A stretch of 27,615 nucleotides of DNA from J005 sp964613235 (GCA_964613235.1 CAZTGM010000022.1:1-27615); one strand, 5' to 3'. Positions 1 through 8,510 are shown, counted from the stretch's first letter. Translations and numbers: made by a program. The notes: generated from the sequence alone by a model not told the origin.

Positions 1-556
1 CTACTTCCGGTGTGCAGGGTGCGTGCTTCACCGCTTCGGGATGGGTATAATAGCTCAGGGCCACTTCGCTGACCGTGGCATGATAACCTTCAGCATCGCC
101 GTAATATTTCTGTGCCAGATGATTGATGGCATCGTTGCGCCACCAGTTGGCCAGTTTGCAGCGTGCTGAATCATAACCCATATAAATTTCCGCAAATGCG
201 GTTGTAAGTGGGGCGATATTGCCGCCATGACCATTAATAAAATAGAAATGTCGGAAACCATGCCGGTGCAGTGATGAGACGATATCGACAACGACATGGA
301 TGAGCGTGGCAGGGCGCAGGGTGATCGTGCCGGCAAAAGCCATATGATGCTGGGACATGCCATAAGCCATGGCCGGGACCACGAGCACATCGGCGCGCTG
401 TTCAATGGCTTCGGCAATGCGCTCAGGGCATATCGTATCGGTGCCGATCAGGCCGTTGGGCCCATGCTGTTCGGTAGAGCCAATGGGAATAATGATGCCA
501 TCGGACAGGGTCAGATAATGTTCGATTTCCTGCCAGGTGCTGAGTGCTAGTTTCAT
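1..556 (-). CDS. Creatininase-family amidohydrolase (3' end cut by window edge)
   Basis: Partial gene; the first 185 residues are visible and the C-terminus lies beyond base 1. The ATG is at 556-554, preceded by a good Shine-Dalgarno (GGAGG). The family signature PIGSTEQHGP is present, followed by GTDT and then NGHGGN. These supply the expected metal ligands E29, H31, D40 and H110; E164 in the YHATVSEVA stretch probably corresponds to the later Glu ligand. Members hydrolyse cyclic or linear amides (creatinine, formamides of cofactor pathways such as MftE, riboflavin-related FAPy deformylase). The substrate cannot be told from this fragment. It is transcribed away from glgP, with a 138-nt spacer, and nothing links the two functionally. 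The family call is firm, the substrate unknown. Confidence 0.88.
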   Translation of the reverse strand, partial: MKLALSTWQEIEHYLTLSDGIIIPIGSTEQHGPNGLIGTDTICPERIAEAIEQRADVLVVPAMAYGMSQHHMAFAGTITLRPATLIHVVVDIVSSLHRHGFRHFYFINGHGGNIAPLTTAFAEIYMGYDSARCKLANWWRNDAINHLAQKYYGDAEGYHATVSEVALSYYTHPEAVKHAPCTPEV

Positions 557-694
557 ACAGGCCTCCGATAAGATGTATGTGGATTGTGGCGTTGGTACGG
601 CCGCAGCATCAAGACAAAACAGCAGCCGGTGTATCCGAGGTACCCAAGGCAAAAAATCACTGTAGCATGCTGCCAAAAATCAGGCGGGTGAACA

Positions 695-3187
695 ATGACA
701 GATCAACGCAAGGGAATACGGAGCATTATGGATGCGCCGAAGCTGGATAAAACAGCCGATGGCCTGATCAACGGTATTCAGCGCCACTTCCTGCGCACGC
801 TGGGGCAACATACTGCCAGTCGCTCCAATCATTATCGTTATCAGGCACTGGCTTACACGATTCGCGATCATTTGATGGAAGGCTGGAAAAACACCAAGGA
901 TGCCTACTTGGAAAAAGATGGTAAGCGGGCTTTTTATTTGTCGCTCGAGTTTCTCATGGGGCGTGCGCTGGGTAATGCTGTGCTGAACTTGGGGCTGGAC
1001 AGGGAAACGCGTGATGCCTTGCATATGCTGGGCCTGGAATACGAAGAAAAAGTGGAAATGGAGCAGGATGCCGGCCTGGGCAACGGAGGACTGGGACGTC
1101 TGGCGGCCTGTTTTATCGACAGTTGTGCCACCTTGCAGTTACCGGTAGGGGGCTATGGTATCCGTTATGAATACGGTATGTTCAGGCAGAAAATCGAGAA
1201 CGGTTTCCAGGTTGAGGAACCGGACCACTGGTTGCGTAACGGCAATGTCTGGGAATTGGAGCGGCCGGAATATACGCAAACGATCCATTTCGGGGGGCGT
1301 TCCGAATATTACCGCGATGAACACGGGCAGTTGCGTTGTCGCTGGGTGGATACGCAGGATGTGCTGGCTATACCGTTTGATACACCGATTCCGGGTTATG
1401 AAAATGGTACCGTCAACACGTTACGCTTGTGGAAAGCGGCGGCAACGGACGATTTCAACCTGGGTGAATTCAATGCCGGCAGCTATCCTGAATCCGTTGC
1501 AGCCAAGAACGAGGCGGAACAGATTTCGCTGGTATTGTATCCCAACGATGCCAGTGAGAACGGTAAGGAGCTTCGCCTGCGACAGCAATATTTTCTCGCT
1601 TCAGCCAGCCTGAAAGATGTGATACGCCAGTGGTGCAAGGAACACGGCAACGATTTCAGCCAGTTTGCCGACAAGAACTGTTTCCAGCTGAACGATACCC
1701 ATCCAACCGTGGCCATTGCCGAATTGATGCGCCTGTTGCTTGACGAATACCGGCTGGACTGGGATGAGGCCTGGCAGATTACGACACGCACGATGGCATA
1801 CACCAATCATACGCTATTGCCTGAGGCGCTGGAGCGCTGGCCGGTACATTTATTCGGACGCTTGCTGCCGCGGTTGCTGGAGATTATCTATGAGATCAAT
1901 GCTCGTTTCTTAACTGAAGTGGCCGAACGCTGGCCGGGCGATGTGGAACGGCAACGTCGCATGTCGATTATCGAAGAAGGTCCGGTGCAGCAGGTGCGCA
2001 TGGCCTATCTGGCACTGGTCGGTTGTTTTTCGATTAATGGCGTGGCCGAGCTGCATTCGGAACTGCTGAAGAAGGGGCTGTTCTACGACTTCTATGAAAT
2101 GTGGCCGGAGAAATTTAATAACAAAACCAATGGTGTGACGCAGCGACGCTGGCTGGCTATGTGCAATGAGCCGTTGTCAGCCCTGATCAATGAAACGATC
2201 GGTGATGCATGGGTGACGGACCTTGCGCAGCTTAAAAAACTGGCGCCTTATGCCGATGATGCAGAATTTCGTGCGCGTTGGGATGCCTGCAAGTATCAGA
2301 ACAAGGTGCGTCTGGCCAAACAGGTTGCAAAGGTTTGCGGCGTACAGTTTTCACCGGATGCCATGTTTGATATCCAGGTCAAGCGCATTCATGAATACAA
2401 ACGCCAGTTACTCAATGTTCTGCATGTGATTCATCTTTATGATCGTATCAAGCGTGGCGATACGGATGACTGGACGCCGCGCTGCGTGCTGTTCGGCGGC
2501 AAGTCTGCGCCGGGCTATTATATGTCCAAACAGATCATCAAGCTGATCAATAATGTGGCCGATGTGGTCAATCATGATGCGGATGTGGGCGACAGGTTGA
2601 AGGTCGTCTTTTTCCCGAACTATCGCGTTTCAGCCATGGAAGTGATTTGTCCGGCGGCGGATTTGTCCGAACAGATTTCCACGGCAGGCAAGGAAGCCTC
2701 CGGTACCGGTAATATGAAATTCATGATGAATGGAGCATTGACGATCGGCACGCTGGATGGTGCCAATATCGAAATCCGTGAAGAGGTTGGCGATGAAAAC
2801 TTCTTCCTGTTTGGCCTGACTGCCGAGGAAGTGGAGGAAACTCGCAAACATTATGATCCGAATGCCCTGATTGATCAGGATGAGGATTTGCAGCGTGTGA
2901 TGCGCCTGCTTGAATGCGGTCATTTCAACCAGTTTGAGCCGGGTCTGTTTGAGACGATTACTGCCTCGATACGTAACCCGAACGATCCCTGGCTGGTAGC
3001 AGCGGATTTCCGCAGTTATGTGGATGCCCAGCAGCAGGCAGCAAATGCGTTCCGGGACCGCGAGGCCTGGTTACGCATGAGTATTCTGAATGCCGCATGC
3101 AGCGGAAAGTTTTCGACGGATCGTACGATGCTCGAATACAATCGCGACATCTGGAATTTGGAACCGATTTCACCTAAGTGCGATTGA
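695..3187 (+). CDS. glgP: Glycogen/maltodextrin phosphorylase
   Basis: This cytoplasmic PLP enzyme (GT35) releases glucose-1-phosphate from alpha-1,4-glucans. The 830 residues match the 800-830 usual for bacterial GlgP/MalP. Visible hallmarks are GLGNGGLGRLAACF near residue 130, the NDTHPTVAIAELMR stretch near 335, DIQVKRIHEYKRQ near 555, and the PLP-lysine motif EASGTGNMKF with the lysine at residue 675, followed by NGALTIGTLDGAN. Two starts are plausible: ATG 695 (GGTGA just upstream) and ATG 728 (GGAG four bases upstream, giving 819 residues and a better fit to E. coli GlgP). No other glycogen gene (glgA, glgB, glgC) is in the window. A strong hairpin terminator follows 20 bases after the stop. 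Confidence 0.97.
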   Translation: MTDQRKGIRSIMDAPKLDKTADGLINGIQRHFLRTLGQHTASRSNHYRYQALAYTIRDHLMEGWKNTKDAYLEKDGKRAFYLSLEFLMGRALGNAVLNLGLDRETRDALHMLGLEYEEKVEMEQDAGLGNGGLGRLAACFIDSCATLQLPVGGYGIRYEYGMFRQKIENGFQVEEPDHWLRNGNVWELERPEYTQTIHFGGRSEYYRDEHGQLRCRWVDTQDVLAIPFDTPIPGYENGTVNTLRLWKAAATDDFNLGEFNAGSYPESVAAKNEAEQISLVLYPNDASENGKELRLRQQYFLASASLKDVIRQWCKEHGNDFSQFADKNCFQLNDTHPTVAIAELMRLLLDEYRLDWDEAWQITTRTMAYTNHTLLPEALERWPVHLFGRLLPRLLEIIYEINARFLTEVAERWPGDVERQRRMSIIEEGPVQQVRMAYLALVGCFSINGVAELHSELLKKGLFYDFYEMWPEKFNNKTNGVTQRRWLAMCNEPLSALINETIGDAWVTDLAQLKKLAPYADDAEFRARWDACKYQNKVRLAKQVAKVCGVQFSPDAMFDIQVKRIHEYKRQLLNVLHVIHLYDRIKRGDTDDWTPRCVLFGGKSAPGYYMSKQIIKLINNVADVVNHDADVGDRLKVVFFPNYRVSAMEVICPAADLSEQISTAGKEASGTGNMKFMMNGALTIGTLDGANIEIREEVGDENFFLFGLTAEEVEETRKHYDPNALIDQDEDLQRVMRLLECGHFNQFEPGLFETITASIRNPNDPWLVAADFRSYVDAQQQAANAFRDREAWLRMSILNAACSGKFSTDRTMLEYNRDIWNLEPISPKCD

Positions 3188-3204
3188 GTCTCATCCCTGT
3201 ATAA

Positions 3205-3229
3205 AAAAGCCCGGCGATGCCGGGCTTTT
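3205..3229 (+). terminator. Bidirectional intrinsic terminator between glgP and the DUF4399 gene
   Basis: GCCCGGC (3209-3215), loop GAT, GCCGGGC (3219-3225), flanked by an A-run before and TTTT after, so the A/T flanks extend the stem. It lies between two convergent genes and should work in both directions. Confidence 0.92.
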
Positions 3230-3245
3230 ACGTTTCGCTGTTTGT

Positions 3246-3665
3246 TTATTTCACCGTGATATGAATCGTCTGGCTGAGCGCCTTGCCATACGATTGATGG
3301 TGCCCGTTGGCAAACTGCAGGGTCAGTGTATGTTTGCCGGGCGTCAGGCGCAGCGTGGTTTCGGTCTGTCCTTTGCCGAAATGAAGATGCGAGGCATCTT
3401 TCGGTATGACCTGGCCTGCGGCAATCGGGCCGCCATCAATGATGATATGATGATGACCAGCACCCTCCACAGCCTCACCGGCAGCCTCGACTTTCACGCC
3501 TTCGGCTCCCATGCGAAGGCTGACATCCTGGCCGGTTACAGAGCCATCTGTTGGTGTAATGAAGAATACACGCGCGTGTTTGTGTTCATGTGCCTGTAAT
3601 GGCGCAGCCAGCAGACCCATGGCGGCTATCGCACCGAAAAGAATGCTTTTGGGACTATATTGCAT
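3246..3665 (-). CDS. Secreted DUF4399 domain protein
   Basis: A 139-residue protein with a Sec signal peptide: basic start, hydrophobic stretch to about residue 24, likely cleavage after LQA. The mature part begins with a His-rich HEHKHA and then matches the DUF4399 pattern: ARVFFITPTDG near the N-terminus, a central GHHHIIIDG, and an Ig-like end with TPGKHTLTLQFANGHHQSYG. The function of the family is not established; it is predicted periplasmic, and the clustered histidines allow but do not prove metal binding. A perfect AGGAGG precedes the ATG. It is transcribed alone, convergent with glgP and divergent from the JAMM peptidase gene. Confidence 0.8.
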   Translation of the reverse strand: MQYSPKSILFGAIAAMGLLAAPLQAHEHKHARVFFITPTDGSVTGQDVSLRMGAEGVKVEAAGEAVEGAGHHHIIIDGGPIAAGQVIPKDASHLHFGKGQTETTLRLTPGKHTLTLQFANGHHQSYGKALSQTIHITVK

Positions 3666-3735
3666 AAATCCTCCTTGTTGAGATGAAGGGGACTATCTCA
3701 TTTTATGTGTGCATTTGGCAAGAGGGGCAGTACGC

Positions 3736-3764
3736 TTGGCCCTGAGCGAATGAGGTGGGATGAT
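3736..3764 (+). promoter_or_regulatory. Possible sigma70 promoter for the JAMM-TPR-lolB-ispE unit
   Basis: TTGGCC (3736-3741), a 17-base spacer and GATGAT (3759-3764), four of six matches in each box. It would start transcription near 3771, about 29 bases before the TTG start at 3800. The match is weak and the call rests mostly on position and spacing. Confidence 0.25.
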
Positions 3765-3799
3765 CATTCCCGCCTGTACTTGTTTTAGGAGTATGCCCC

Positions 3800-4294
3800 T
3801 TGTTTGAACCTGAACGTTTCCGAAGCGCTGCATATCGGGATGTTATCGATGAACATGCATCGGCACTGACCGTGCATATTGATACTGCATGTGTGCAACA
3901 GATGGAAAAAATGGCCGAAGCGGGCTATCCGTACGAAATATGCGGCCTGTTGATCGGTTCGCTGGACGCAAATGGCTGGTTGGTGCGGGATGTGCGCCAG
4001 GTAGCGAATCTGAATGAAGAGCGTGCTGCGGATCGTTTTATGCTTGATCCGGCTGCCTATCAGCAGATTGATCGGGAACTCAGGGGTAGCGGTAAGGAAA
4101 TTATCGGCGTATTTCATTCGCATCCGGACTGTCCGTCCCGGCCTTCACCGACGGACCGGGAAAATGCCTGGGAGGGCTTTCTCTATCCCATTGTCAGTGT
4201 ATGCGATGGCCGTGCACGCGCAACAGATTACTGGGCGTTGAATGATGATATTGGGCGTTTTCAGCGTGTAAACAGGGATGATATATGCAGCTAA
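3800..4294 (+). CDS. JAMM/MPN+ metallopeptidase, M67 family
   Basis: A 164-residue JAB/MPN domain protein. The complete zinc-site pattern is present: E46 in YEICGLLIG, then H106-S-H108, seven residues, S116, two residues, D119. Bacterial members cut isopeptide-like bonds or the C-terminal ends of ubiquitin-fold sulfur carriers (for example Mec+ on CysO), so an active peptidase is likely, but the substrate is unknown. The start is TTG with TAGGAG eight to nine bases upstream; the ATG at 3793 is out of frame and hits a stop at once, and the next in-frame ATG (3902) would still keep the catalytic core. The 3' end overlaps the TPR lipoprotein gene by 10 bases, implying translational coupling. No ThiS/MoaD-like carrier gene is adjacent. 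Confidence 0.87.
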   Translation: MFEPERFRSAAYRDVIDEHASALTVHIDTACVQQMEKMAEAGYPYEICGLLIGSLDANGWLVRDVRQVANLNEERAADRFMLDPAAYQQIDRELRGSGKEIIGVFHSHPDCPSRPSPTDRENAWEGFLYPIVSVCDGRARATDYWALNDDIGRFQRVNRDDICS

Positions 4295-6000
4295 AAACCA
4301 TCATCCCCTTGTTGCTGCTTGCTGCATGTGCTGTTCAACCGCCGGCGGCGAACAAGGCACAAAAGCAGCCATCTGTACATCCGGTTACTCTGGGCCAGCT
4401 TGATCCCGATTACCTTTACTTAGCAGCGCAGAGTGCACTGAATCAGGGTAATCATGCCATGGCTGTGCAATTGCTGGATGTGCTGGTGCAAAAGGATCCG
4501 CAAGCCATGATGCCGAGGTTGCAACTGGCGGCGTTATTGCTGCAGATGGGAGAACTGGAAAGCGCCGAAGCCCATTTGCAACAGTTGCGTCTGTCGGCGG
4601 ATGCCTTGTCAAAGAATGAACGCATACAGGTGCATGTGCTGTATGCACGCCTGTTGGCTGCCCGTCAGCAATGGTCCGAGGCATTGAACGAGCTGGTCAT
4701 GCTGCAGCAGGAAGCGCCGGACAATGAGGAAGCCTATGTCCTGGAGGCACAGGTGCATATGGCCCGGAAACATTCGGCACTGGCTTTGCAGGCCATTGAT
4801 GAGGGATTGCAGCATCATGTATCGCCCCGGCTGTTGTTGCTCAAGGCCAGGTTGTTGATGAACAGTGGCAACCTGGAGCAGGCGGAAAAGGCCGTTGGGC
4901 GTTTGCGCAAGATACAGCCGGAGAACGATGCGGCGGTCTTATTGCAGGGAGAGCTTGCTACCAGGCGTCATGTGCCTGGGCGTAGCGAAAAATTGTATCG
5001 TGAATTTCTCAGGCAATATCCGGGTGCGCTTCGGATAGGCCGCGCGCTGGGACGTTTGCTCATCAAAGAGAATCGCATCAGCGAGGCTATCGGTGTGCAT
5101 GAGCGGCTGGCGGCGCAAACCGGAGGCAATGTATCCGTGTTGAAGACGCTGGGGCTGTTACATTTTCAGCAGGGCGATTATGCACAGGCAGAAAAAGTAT
5201 TCCGGAATATTGAGGCACAATCGCCACAACAGGACGAAGATGTGGCCTTTTATCTGGCCTCCAGTCTGGAAGCGCAGGGTAAAATCGATGCGGCTTATCG
5301 AAAATACCAGCAGATCGGCAAGGGGACGAAACATTATTTTGATGCCCGGCTACGTCTGGCAGCAATCGATATACGACAACAGCGGGTGACCAAAGGCGAG
5401 CAGCGTATTCGTCAGGTGTTGAAGAAAAAACCATCCATGCTGCAAGCCTGGGAAATGTTGAGCGGATTATTGCTCGAACAAAAGGAATACGCACAATTGA
5501 TCAGGGAAACCGATGCTATTGCATCGACGGCCAATGCTACGGATACGCTGTTGTACAATCGTGCAATCGCATTTGAGTTTCTGGCACATTATCAGGATAT
5601 GGAAGCTACGCTTCAGCGCATTTTAAAGCATGATCCGCGCTATGCCGAAGCGCTGAATTTTCTCGGTTATTCGCTGGCGGACAGAGCTGTTCGTCTGGAT
5701 GAGGCGGAAACATTTATCCGTCGTGCGCTGGATATCCGGCCGGATGACCCGTATTACCTGGACTCGCTGGCTTGGGTGTATTACCGGCAGGGACAGATTG
5801 AAGATGCCGTGGCGTTGCAACAGAAAGCACTGGGTAAATTGCATGATGATCCGGTTATGCATGAACATCTTGGCGATATGTATCACAGTCTGGGACAAGC
5901 CCAAAAGGCCGTGGACGAATATCGCAAGGCACTTGAACTGAAGCATGACAAGCCTTCGAAAATAAAACAAAAAATCCATCAGGTAAAGCAGTCGAAATGA
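4285..6000 (+). CDS. TPR-repeat outer-membrane lipoprotein
   Basis: A 571-residue protein with a lipoprotein signal: a short basic start, leucine-rich core and lipobox LAAC with the lipidated Cys at residue 15. Position +2 is Ala, so sorting to the outer membrane by the Lol system is expected. The rest is a long series of tetratricopeptide helices (A-x-x-L/Y patterns), clearest near residues 50-130, 160-330 and 440-560, for example AEALNFLGYSLADRA. Such proteins are scaffolds in assembly or secretion complexes; no enzymatic domain is visible. The gene starts inside the JAMM gene and its stop overlaps the lolB start as ATGA, so the three are probably co-translated. A specific complex cannot be named. 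Confidence 0.85.
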   Translation: MQLKTIIPLLLLAACAVQPPAANKAQKQPSVHPVTLGQLDPDYLYLAAQSALNQGNHAMAVQLLDVLVQKDPQAMMPRLQLAALLLQMGELESAEAHLQQLRLSADALSKNERIQVHVLYARLLAARQQWSEALNELVMLQQEAPDNEEAYVLEAQVHMARKHSALALQAIDEGLQHHVSPRLLLLKARLLMNSGNLEQAEKAVGRLRKIQPENDAAVLLQGELATRRHVPGRSEKLYREFLRQYPGALRIGRALGRLLIKENRISEAIGVHERLAAQTGGNVSVLKTLGLLHFQQGDYAQAEKVFRNIEAQSPQQDEDVAFYLASSLEAQGKIDAAYRKYQQIGKGTKHYFDARLRLAAIDIRQQRVTKGEQRIRQVLKKKPSMLQAWEMLSGLLLEQKEYAQLIRETDAIASTANATDTLLYNRAIAFEFLAHYQDMEATLQRILKHDPRYAEALNFLGYSLADRAVRLDEAETFIRRALDIRPDDPYYLDSLAWVYYRQGQIEDAVALQQKALGKLHDDPVMHEHLGDMYHSLGQAQKAVDEYRKALELKHDKPSKIKQKIHQVKQSK

Positions 6001-6527
6001 ATATCCGCTGGCTGTTGCCGGTGTTGATGCTGTTATTGGCATCCTGTGCAACAACAAGATCGCCGATGAGTATGACGGGCGAGGGGCAGATCGGCCCCTT
6101 TACGACGTTTCATGGTCGTATGATCGTCATGACGCCGTCCAGACGCTGGCAGGTCAGTATTCAGTGGCAAACGGAGGATGCCCGGCGCGGATATCTGCGT
6201 TTATTGCATCCGTCCACCGGTTTTGTGCTGGAGGCCCGCTGGAAGCGGCCGCAGGTGGAGTTACGTGATTCGAAATATCCGCAGTGGCGCAATGTTTCCA
6301 TTGCAGAGATGCAACAGCAGGGTATTTTACTGCCGCCTTGGGAAATGGCTGCCATTCTGCAGGGGGACATACCCGCCTCGTTTCATGTGATCGGTGCCGG
6401 TCGCTGGCAGCGGCATGTCGATGATACTCTGTTGCGCCTGCAATGGCAGGCCGGCCAGCAGCGTTTGACGCTGACCGATATTACACATGGTCGGCGCATC
6501 ATTCTGGTGATTGAGTCGTGGTCCTGA
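5997..6527 (+). CDS. lolB: Outer-membrane lipoprotein insertion protein LolB
   Basis: A 176-residue lipoprotein with signal peptide and lipobox LASC (Cys17). The mature part has the LolB fold pattern: an early F-x-G-R strand (FHGRMIVMT), alternating beta strands with W-x-W (VSIQWQT), GYLRLLHPSTG, and a late helix with PPWEMAAILQGDIP before the last strands. LolB accepts lipoproteins from periplasmic LolA and inserts them in the outer membrane. Sequence similarity in this family is low, so the call rests largely on position just before ispE, the classic lolB-ispE-prs order, plus length and lipobox. It overlaps the TPR gene by 4 bases and ispE by 10. The neighbouring TPR lipoprotein is a likely client. 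Confidence 0.82.
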   Translation: MNIRWLLPVLMLLLASCATTRSPMSMTGEGQIGPFTTFHGRMIVMTPSRRWQVSIQWQTEDARRGYLRLLHPSTGFVLEARWKRPQVELRDSKYPQWRNVSIAEMQQQGILLPPWEMAAILQGDIPASFHVIGAGRWQRHVDDTLLRLQWQAGQQRLTLTDITHGRRIILVIESWS

Positions 6528-7375
6528 AAGCGCCAGCCAAGGTCAACCTGCATTTACGGGTGATCTCCGTGCGTGATGATGGTATGCACGAACTGGATAC
6601 GTCTTTTGCTTATGTTGATGTATGGGATGAATTGGGCGTGCGTGAGGCAGCAGCATTGCAAGTTACATGTTCATTGCCTGGCCTAAGTGGCGAGAAAAAC
6701 CTTGTGTATCGGGTGCTGCAAGCATTTCGTCAGTACACCGGCATTACACAAGGCCTGCATGTGCATATCGACAAGCGCCTGCCGATGCAGGCTGGACTGG
6801 GTGGTGGTTCATCGGATGCCGCAAGCGCATTGATGGCTGCCAATCGTTTATGGCAGGTGGACATGGCAACAGAGTCGCTGATCGAATTTGCCGCGCCACT
6901 GGGGGCGGATATTCCCTGTTTTCTGTTCGGACAGGCGTCACGGGCCAGCGGGATTGGTGAAGTGCTGGAAGTCTATGCAGATGCTCTGCCGAAACAGAGC
7001 GTGCTGCTGGCCTGGCCGGGTGAAGGCGTATCCACGCCCGAAGTTTTCCGGCATTTCGATGCGAGCCATGCGGCCTGTGCGTTGACCGCTCCGCAAGCGG
7101 TGGATACCATGCGCCCCGTTTCGGAGCGGCTGGGCAGCAATGACCTTGAGATCAGCGCCTGTGCCATCAGCCCGGCCATTGGGCGATTGCTGGCAACGCT
7201 GCGGGCGCATGCGCAAACGGCCTGGATGAGCGGCAGCGGGTCGACCTGTGTCGCACTGTTCGACGAGCTACGGGATGCGCAGATGATGGCGGACAGGCTG
7301 CGGCATGAAGGCCTGGCCAGTTGGACTCATGTGGGTTCATTGTTACGCAGTCATCCGGAAGAATTTGGGGCGTAG
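6518..7375 (+). CDS. ispE: 4-diphosphocytidyl-2-C-methyl-D-erythritol kinase
   Basis: IspE is the GHMP kinase that phosphorylates CDP-methylerythritol in the non-mevalonate (MEP) isoprenoid pathway. It is 285 residues, the usual length. Motifs: APAKVNLHL at the N-terminus (catalytic Lys8), the ATP loop GLGGGSSDAASAL near residue 92, GADIPCFLFG with catalytic Asp131, and the C-terminal MSGSGSTCVALF. The start is GTG at 6518, which places APAK at the expected distance and lies within the last codons of lolB (10-base overlap). The stop TAG (7373-7375) falls inside the 5' part of tRNA-Gln, so the coding region and tRNA overlap by 10 bases. Confidence 0.97.
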   Translation: MVLKAPAKVNLHLRVISVRDDGMHELDTSFAYVDVWDELGVREAAALQVTCSLPGLSGEKNLVYRVLQAFRQYTGITQGLHVHIDKRLPMQAGLGGGSSDAASALMAANRLWQVDMATESLIEFAAPLGADIPCFLFGQASRASGIGEVLEVYADALPKQSVLLAWPGEGVSTPEVFRHFDASHAACALTAPQAVDTMRPVSERLGSNDLEISACAISPAIGRLLATLRAHAQTAWMSGSGSTCVALFDELRDAQMMADRLRHEGLASWTHVGSLLRSHPEEFGA

Positions 7376-7440
7376 CCAAGCGGTAAGGCAGCGGGTTTTG
7401 ATCCCGTCATGCGCAGGTTCGAATCCTGCCGCCCCAGCCA
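7366..7440 (+). tRNA. tRNA-Gln (anticodon TTG), CCA encoded
   Basis: A 75-base cloverleaf. The acceptor stem TGGGGCG (7366-7372) pairs with CGCCCCA (7430-7436), then discriminator G and genomic CCA. The D-loop has AAGCGGTAAGGC, the anticodon stem is CGGG/CCCG around TTTTGAT with anticodon TTG, and the T-arm has GGTTCGAATCC. The U1-A72 end pair and G discriminator are typical of bacterial tRNA-Gln. No promoter of its own is visible; it sits between ispE and prs, as in Pseudomonas-type gene orders, and is probably processed from the operon transcript. Its first ten bases are also the end of ispE. Confidence 0.97.
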
Positions 7441-7487
7441 GTTTGAGAATGTAACAGGGCTCGTTCATCGGGTTTTCAGGAGCACGC

Positions 7488-8438
7488 ATGATCCATAGAA
7501 AGCTGCGGCTTTTTTCCGGCACATCCAATCCGCCACTGGCGCAGGCGGTAAGCGCCGAAATCGGCATGCCACTTGGCGAGATATCCATTCAGCGTTTTTC
7601 CGACGGTGAAATTTTTCTGCAATACGGTGAAACGATTCGTGGTCAGGATGTGTTTTTCATTCAGCCGACTTCGGCATTGGCCAACACGAACCTGATGGAA
7701 TTGCTGATTGCCATCGATGCCGCCAAACGTGCCTCGGCGCGACAGATCTGTGCCGTGGTGCCCTATTTCGGTTATGCCCGTCAGGATCGCAAGAGCAGTG
7801 GGCGAACGCCGATTACGGCCAAGCTGGTGGCTGATATGATCGAAGTTGCCGGTGCAACCCGAGTACTGACCATGGACCTGCATGCAGGCCAGATTCAGGG
7901 CTTTTTCAACATTCCGGTGGATAATATCTATGCCGGGCCCTTGTTTGCGCGTGATATTCGCGAAAACAATGAGCTGGAAAATGTCGTTATCGTATCGCCG
8001 GATGTGGGTGGTGTGGTACGTGCGCGTGCGCTGGCCAAACGCCTGCATGTCGATATGGCCATTGTGGACAAGCGTCGGCCTGCTCCCAATGTGGCCGAAG
8101 TGATGAATATCATCGGCGATATCGAAGATAAGCACTGCATCCTGATCGATGATATGGTTGATACGGCGGGTACCCTGTGTAATGCGGCCAAAGCACTGGT
8201 TGAGCAGGGGGCAAGCAAGGTCACCGGTTATGCCACGCACGGTGTGTTGTCTGGTCCTGCAGCCGAACATCTTGCCACAACATCGGCGATTCACGAGCTG
8301 GTCATTACCGACAGTATTCTGCAGCCGCAGGAGATTCTGGATACAGGTAAGGTGCGCGTATTGTCGGCGGCATCGTTGCTGGCCGAGGCGATTTCACGTA
8401 TTTACGATGCTCGCTCGATTAGCAGCTTGTATAATTAA
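7488..8438 (+). CDS. prs: Ribose-phosphate pyrophosphokinase (PRPP synthetase)
   Basis: This enzyme makes PRPP from ribose-5-phosphate and ATP for purine, pyrimidine, NAD, histidine and tryptophan synthesis. At 316 residues it is the class I bacterial length. Motifs: FSDGEIFLQ near residue 38, YFGYARQDRKSSGRTPITAKL (ATP/flexible loop) near 95-115, MDLHAGQIQGFF near 128, and the PRPP loop ILIDDMVDTAGTL near 218. The ATG has CAGGAG upstream. It follows tRNA-Gln by 47 bases. The last codons contain a consensus TATAAT that may be the -10 box for rplY. Confidence 0.98.
   Translation: MIHRKLRLFSGTSNPPLAQAVSAEIGMPLGEISIQRFSDGEIFLQYGETIRGQDVFFIQPTSALANTNLMELLIAIDAAKRASARQICAVVPYFGYARQDRKSSGRTPITAKLVADMIEVAGATRVLTMDLHAGQIQGFFNIPVDNIYAGPLFARDIRENNELENVVIVSPDVGGVVRARALAKRLHVDMAIVDKRRPAPNVAEVMNIIGDIEDKHCILIDDMVDTAGTLCNAAKALVEQGASKVTGYATHGVLSGPAAEHLATTSAIHELVITDSILQPQEILDTGKVRVLSAASLLAEAISRIYDARSISSLYN
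8430..8435 (+). promoter_or_regulatory. Consensus -10 box (TATAAT) at the end of prs, likely rplY promoter
   Basis: A perfect TATAAT spans the last two sense codons of prs. The -35 position (about 8407-8412) has no good TTGACA match, so the promoter may be weak or activator-dependent. A start near 8442 would give a leader of about 85 bases before rplY. Confidence 0.4.
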
Positions 8439-8453
8439 TTCGAGTCTCTAAAC

Positions 8454-8510
8454 TGCGCCGCGCGCAGCAGCCTATGCTGTGCCGCTGTCACGGGACAACC
8501 CGTCGGCGCA
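8454..8510 (+). promoter_or_regulatory. Structured leader upstream of rplY (candidate autoregulatory element)
   Basis: The spacer folds as a three-way junction. The closing stem TGCGCCG (8454-8460) pairs with CGGCGCA (8504-8510). Hairpin A is CAGCA (8465-8469) with TGCTG (8475-8479). Hairpin B is ACGGG (8490-8494), loop ACAA, CCCGT (8499-8503), stacked directly on the closing stem. The AAGGAG ribosome site (8515-8520) follows four bases later. L25 mRNA leaders that bind L25 are known in enterobacteria; whether this one is homologous is not shown. Confidence 0.4.

Noticed and set aside
3751..3775. Palindrome-like GGGATGATCATTCCC upstream of the JAMM gene
   Set aside because: Only the central 8 bases are symmetric; the outer bases are out of register, so an operator claim is not justified.
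7476..8294. Open frame of 272 codons antisense to prs
   Set aside because: It lies fully within prs, which has all family motifs; no ribosome site and a composition typical of an antisense shadow.
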